Positions 6,822 through 9,502 of a stretch of 9,502 nt of DNA are shown here, piece after piece. The stretch comes from H111-94 sp034436045 (lineage in GTDB: Bacteria > Chloroflexota > Ktedonobacteria > Ktedonobacterales > Ktedonobacteraceae). Position 1 is the first letter of the stretch. Every line of letters begins with the position of its first letter. The position numbers and the translations under genes are program-made. Under the pieces are notes generated by a model. The model was given only the letters and a program-made list of their open reading frames with translations, was not told the origin of the DNA and did no database searches. The stretch lies in contig DAOTVZ010000058.1 in assembly GCA_034436045.1 (NCBI GenBank), positions 1 through 9,502 on the forward strand. Direction: 5' to 3'.

Positions 6822-6850
6822 TTGTATATGGTTGATTCTTCACCTATACA
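6822..6850 (+). promoter_or_regulatory. Candidate promoter of the methyltransferase operon, overlapped by an inverted repeat
   Basis: TTGTAT (6822-6827) and TATACA (6845-6850) are 17 bases apart, the standard -35/-10 spacing, although each is only a moderate match. TGTATA (6823-6828) and TATACA (6845-6850) form a perfect inverted repeat across both elements; a GG/CC pair extends it past one bulged base. A dyad in this position could be an operator for control of methyltransferase expression. Confidence 0.35.
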
Positions 6851-6867
6851 GAGTTTAAAACTGTTAC

Positions 6868-6873
6868 AAGGAG
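6868..6873 (+). promoter_or_regulatory. Ribosome-binding site of the methyltransferase gene
   Basis: AAGGAG lies 12 bases before ATG 6886. A GTG at 6881 is closer but runs into a stop after four codons, so ATG 6886 is the start. Confidence 0.5.
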
Positions 6874-6885
6874 CGTTTTAGTGAG

Positions 6886-8403
6886 ATGGTTGTAGACCTG
6901 GCAGATGATGATATTGATGATGCTCTAGAAGTGAAGCTAGCTCGTATACGGGCGGGTTTGCCTCTACGGGTGATCGATTTATTTTCGGGATGTGGAGGAA
7001 TGTCACTGGGCTTGCAACGGTCCCAATATATCTTTTTGGGGGGAATTGAGAATAATCCACAGGCTATCAGCACATATGCTAGAAATATTTTTAAAGGAAC
7101 TGACCAGCGAACGTTTGAACTTCATAGTACTCCCCGTGATATTACGACCTTTACACCGGAAATGTTTCTGCGTGAAATTCTTCAAGCTGACCATCCAGAC
7201 GGGCTTGTAGATATGATTGTAGGAGGACCTCCCTGTCAGGCATTTTCTCGTATTGGACGAGCAAAGTTGTGCGCAGTAAAGCAGAATCCTGATGCGTATC
7301 GTGCTGATGAGCGTTCCAATCTCTATCTACATTATCTATCGTATGTAAGATTCTTTCGACCTCTGGTAGTCCTCATGGAGAATGTTCCAGATATTATGAA
7401 CTATGGGGGGATAAACGTTGCTGAAGAGATTGCTGATGCTCTTGAGAGTATGGGCTATCGTTGCCGTTATACCATTTTAAATACCGCTCATTATGGCGTT
7501 CCTCAACTTCGGCAACGTTTCTACTTAATAGCAATTCTGGATGCGCTAAAAATAAATCCCAGTTTTCCTGCCCCGACGCATTTTATCCATGTGCCCTCTG
7601 GCTACGAATCTGCTCATGCAGTTGCGCTAATTACCCTTGAGCGGAAATCTTTTGGTGTTGTGAGGTATGTTGCGCCGCCTCAACCGGCAGAAACCCTCCC
7701 GGTAGCTGTTACAGTACGTGACGCTCTGGCTGACCTTCCGCCGATAAGAGGGCACCTTACCGGAGAGATGCGGAGAGGAGTGAGAAAGTTTGATACACTG
7801 GCGCGTTATGTGCAGGATGTTGAGCCTTCTTCATATGCTTACGAGATGCGTACATGGCCTGGCTTTGAGTCTTCTGGGGGGGTGTGGGATCATGTGATTC
7901 GTACTCTTCCTCGTGATTATCAGATTTTTAAGGAGATGAAGCCTGATGATCAATATCCTCAAGCCTATGAAATTGCGAGACGCTTGTTTCATGATAAAAT
8001 GAGAGAATATCAGGAAGAACATAATGTAGAACTCTCTGAGGATTCTGATATGTATAAAGATATTTTGAAAAAGACCATTCCCCCCTACGATCCGACCAAG
8101 TTCCCTAATAAGTGGTGGAAGCTTAATCCCGATCAACCCTCTCGCACATTGACGGCTCATATGGGCAAGGATACCTATTCACATATCCATTATGATGCAG
8201 ATCAAGCCCGTGTGATTTCTGTCCGTGAGGCGGCCAGGCTTCAATCTTTTCCTGATGGATTCCAGTTTGCAGGTGCTATGAATGCGGCTTTTACTCAGAT
8301 TGGCAATGCAGTGGCACCTCTTCAATCCTATGCGTTAGGGAAACATATCTGGCAACTCTTGCTTACAGAAGTACAGCGGAGGCATGCGGTCGTATCTTTG
8401 TAG
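6886..8403 (+). CDS. DNA (cytosine-5-)-methyltransferase, probable restriction-modification type
   Basis: It transfers a methyl group from S-adenosylmethionine to C5 of cytosine in DNA. All core motifs of the family are visible in its 505 residues: I, VIDLFSGCGGMSLG (29-42, cofactor binding); IV, GGPPCQAFS (113-121) with catalytic C117; VI, MENVPD (164-169); VIII, QLRQRFYLIA (207-216); IX, PSRTLTAH (418-425); and X, QIGNAVAPL (471-479). The region between VIII and IX (about 220-415) is the target-recognition domain. At about 195 residues it is long for a simple four- to six-base enzyme. Its sequence gives no reading of the target site. About 25 residues rich in Asp precede motif I. Codons are AT-richer than in the genes to the left. 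It leads an operon with the glycosylase 67 bases downstream, which supports a restriction-modification or defence role over a housekeeping one. Confidence 0.95.
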   Translation: MVVDLADDDIDDALEVKLARIRAGLPLRVIDLFSGCGGMSLGLQRSQYIFLGGIENNPQAISTYARNIFKGTDQRTFELHSTPRDITTFTPEMFLREILQADHPDGLVDMIVGGPPCQAFSRIGRAKLCAVKQNPDAYRADERSNLYLHYLSYVRFFRPLVVLMENVPDIMNYGGINVAEEIADALESMGYRCRYTILNTAHYGVPQLRQRFYLIAILDALKINPSFPAPTHFIHVPSGYESAHAVALITLERKSFGVVRYVAPPQPAETLPVAVTVRDALADLPPIRGHLTGEMRRGVRKFDTLARYVQDVEPSSYAYEMRTWPGFESSGGVWDHVIRTLPRDYQIFKEMKPDDQYPQAYEIARRLFHDKMREYQEEHNVELSEDSDMYKDILKKTIPPYDPTKFPNKWWKLNPDQPSRTLTAHMGKDTYSHIHYDADQARVISVREAARLQSFPDGFQFAGAMNAAFTQIGNAVAPLQSYALGKHIWQLLLTEVQRRHAVVSL

Positions 8404-8454
8404 TTATCTTACAGTTCCCTGGTAATTAGTTGATCCATTTGGGAGTATCGGTAA

Positions 8455-8466
8455 TCGTAAATACGA
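8455..8466 (+). repeat. Short dyad just before the glycosylase start
   Basis: TCGTA-AA-TACGA lies four bases upstream of ATG 8471, where a Shine-Dalgarno sequence would be expected. The five-base arms are perfect. It may be chance, or a small operator or translational hairpin. Confidence 0.25.
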
Positions 8467-8470
8467 GCCA

Positions 8471-9151
8471 ATGACAGCAAACATTGAGGCGAACAACCAT
8501 TCATTTTCTCTAGAACAATTTCATTCGAGTCTTCGTACCTGGGACATCTACCACAGGCGTATTTTTCCGTGGCGCTTGACTAGCAATCCCTACTATCTTC
8601 TGATAGCAGAGTTGATGCTAAGACGCACCCAGGCTCAGCAAGTAATAGATGTTTATAATGTTTTTATCGGGAAATATCCTGATGTTCACTCACTTGCTCT
8701 AGCTCCAAAAGAGGAAATTGCCCGTATTCTCTTTCCCCTGGGATTAGCATGGAGAGTTTCGGCATTCCAGCAACTGGCCCAAACGTTGATAGATCACTAT
8801 AAAGGGGAAGTGCCTGCCGACTATGACACGCTTGTGACCTTACCAGGGGTAGGTGATTATGTTGCAAGTGCCGTTTGCTGTTTTGCTTTCGGGCAGGCTT
8901 TGCCTGTAGTAGATACAAATACTGTGCGTATTGTGGGCCGATTGTTCGGTATACCAACGCATGCAGAATCACGACGCAGGAAACCTGTACGTTCGTTGCT
9001 GCACATGTTACTCGATCAGGAACATCCAGAGGCATACAATTATGCCATGTTGGACCTGGCGGCTCTGATTTGTACGTCCACAAATCCCCGATGCTCTGAA
9101 TGCCCTTTATTACCTTATTGCAAAACTGGACAGGAGTACACTTATGTCTGA
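8471..9151 (+). CDS. HhH-GPD 4Fe-4S DNA glycosylase, Mig-like T:G mismatch type (MutY/endonuclease III superfamily)
   Basis: This 226-residue DNA repair enzyme belongs to the endonuclease III/MutY fold. The helix-hairpin-helix is LPGVGDYVASAV (124-135) and the catalytic Asp is D148 in PVVDTNTVR. Endonuclease III has Lys and MutY usually Ser where this protein has Y130, 18 residues before the Asp. Tyr there is the mark of Mig-type thymine glycosylases, which remove T opposite G and are found beside m5C methyltransferases. The cluster ligands C201, C208, C211 and C217 give the canonical C-X6-C-X2-C-X5-C. It is much shorter than MutY (about 350 residues) and lacks the 8-oxoG-recognising C-terminal domain. 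Its role would be to repair deaminated 5-methylcytosine made by the upstream enzyme. No good Shine-Dalgarno precedes ATG 8471. Activity on A:G or U:G mismatches is possible. Confidence 0.88.
   Translation: MTANIEANNHSFSLEQFHSSLRTWDIYHRRIFPWRLTSNPYYLLIAELMLRRTQAQQVIDVYNVFIGKYPDVHSLALAPKEEIARILFPLGLAWRVSAFQQLAQTLIDHYKGEVPADYDTLVTLPGVGDYVASAVCCFAFGQALPVVDTNTVRIVGRLFGIPTHAESRRRKPVRSLLHMLLDQEHPEAYNYAMLDLAALICTSTNPRCSECPLLPYCKTGQEYTYV
9132..9136 (+). promoter_or_regulatory. Ribosome-binding site of the third operon gene
   Basis: AGGAG lies seven bases before ATG 9144, inside the 3' end of the glycosylase gene. This strong site, together with the 8-base gene overlap, confirms a real downstream gene. 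Confidence 0.65.
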
Positions 9152-9502
9152 ATGGTTGACACAGTCAGATCGAGAAGAGGCCATTGAGGTATTGAAAAAA
9201 TATTTAAAACCAGCCCAGATACGTGATGTTATAGACCGTGATCTTGAGAAATTAGTCGCAAGAACCGAGAGTAAGAGCGTAGGAGGTCTTTATAGCACAA
9301 AGATTCGAGATGAAGACCTTGCTGAGTTTCTGATTGATCTGCAAGGTACTGATCTCCTGAAAGAGCGGAAGCTGAGAGAACTCCTGGTAAAGAGTCTCGC
9401 AGAGGAGCAGATCAATACACTGGCTCAATGGGGGGGAGCTATACTGGCTCGTAGCCGGTATGGCCGTATAGAGCAGATCGTTACGAGAAGGTGGGTGCCG
9501 GG
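9144..9502 (+). CDS. Unrecognised protein, N-terminal 119 residues, third gene of the methyltransferase operon; cut by window edge
   Basis: ATG 9144 overlaps the last eight bases of the glycosylase gene and has AGGAG seven bases upstream, so the two are translationally coupled. The frame stays open to the right edge. The visible part starts MSEWLTQSDREEAIEVLKKY and is highly charged and mostly helical: residues 8-45 and 57-96 are Glu/Lys/Arg/Leu-rich, followed by a basic stretch with aromatics (ARSRYGRIEQIVTRRWVPG, 102-120). There is no signal peptide, transmembrane helix, nuclease motif or Walker motif yet. By position it is the candidate restriction endonuclease or a helicase-nuclease effector of the system; the N-terminal half of a large helicase would fit, but this is inference from context. 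Its AT-rich composition matches the two genes before it. Confidence 0.75.
   Translation, partial: MSEWLTQSDREEAIEVLKKYLKPAQIRDVIDRDLEKLVARTESKSVGGLYSTKIRDEDLAEFLIDLQGTDLLKERKLRELLVKSLAEEQINTLAQWGGAILARSRYGRIEQIVTRRWVP

Larger units (their letters stand above)
6645..6885. other. AT-rich junction between the M42 gene and the methyltransferase operon
   Basis: These 241 bases hold no convincing ORF. They contain a weak hairpin at 6711-6728, AT-rich tracts near 6765-6780, and a candidate promoter overlapped by an inverted repeat at 6822-6850. The drop in G+C begins here, so this is the likely left boundary of the acquired segment. Confidence 0.5.

Noticed and set aside
8471..9151. Call of Vsr endonuclease or full MutY for the second operon gene
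   Set aside because: Vsr has a different fold with no HhH or Fe-S cluster, and MutY has a C-terminal 8-oxoG domain and usually Ser at the position that is Tyr here.
1..9502. CRISPR array, tRNA, rRNA, insertion sequence ends or transposase
   Set aside because: No regularly spaced repeats, cloverleaf-like segments, rRNA signatures, terminal inverted repeats or transposase motifs were seen on reading both strands.

Overview
The window is bacterial chromosome with two compositional halves. The left part (about 1-6650) is GC-rich housekeeping and accessory sequence: hand counts give 41/60 G+C at 3661-3720 and at 5881-5940. The right part (about 6650-9502) is clearly more AT-rich (24/60 at 7021-7080, 23/60 at 8041-8100, 19/60 at 8641-8700) and carries a DNA-modification operon that looks acquired. 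The mix of a large membrane-anchored glycosidase with a long disordered N-terminus, a stand-alone argB and an M42 peptidase would suit a soil actinobacterium-like or Chloroflexota (Ktedonobacteria-like) genome. This is a guess from gene style; no taxonomic marker is present.

Minus-strand block, read from 5126 leftwards: an AT-rich regulatory region, then argB (N-acetylglutamate kinase, probably of the arginine-sensitive type), then a DHA2-family 14-helix drug exporter, then a 240-base gap holding a possible 38-codon gene remnant, then a large gene that runs off the left edge. That last gene starts at 2318 and stays open for 772 codons. It encodes a type II membrane protein: a cytoplasmic Pro/Gln/Ser/Thr-rich tail of about 250 residues with a recurring x-T-G motif, one transmembrane helix, a clan GH-A-like glycosidase domain and a C-terminal carbohydrate-binding-like beta domain.

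Plus-strand block 1 (5364-6644): a 55-codon small ORF lies 12 bases upstream of an M42 aminopeptidase with all its metal ligands. The two are probably one transcript, divergent from argB.

Plus-strand block 2 (6886-9502): a C5-cytosine DNA methyltransferase, then a small HhH-GPD iron-sulfur DNA glycosylase with tyrosine where endonuclease III has its catalytic lysine (the signature of Mig-type T:G mismatch glycosylases), then an overlapping unrecognised gene cut by the right edge. The simplest reading is a restriction-modification or related defence operon. In it, the glycosylase repairs the T:G mismatches made when 5-methylcytosine deaminates, and the unknown third gene is the candidate restriction or effector component. 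No rRNA, tRNA, CRISPR array, insertion sequence or attachment site was seen.
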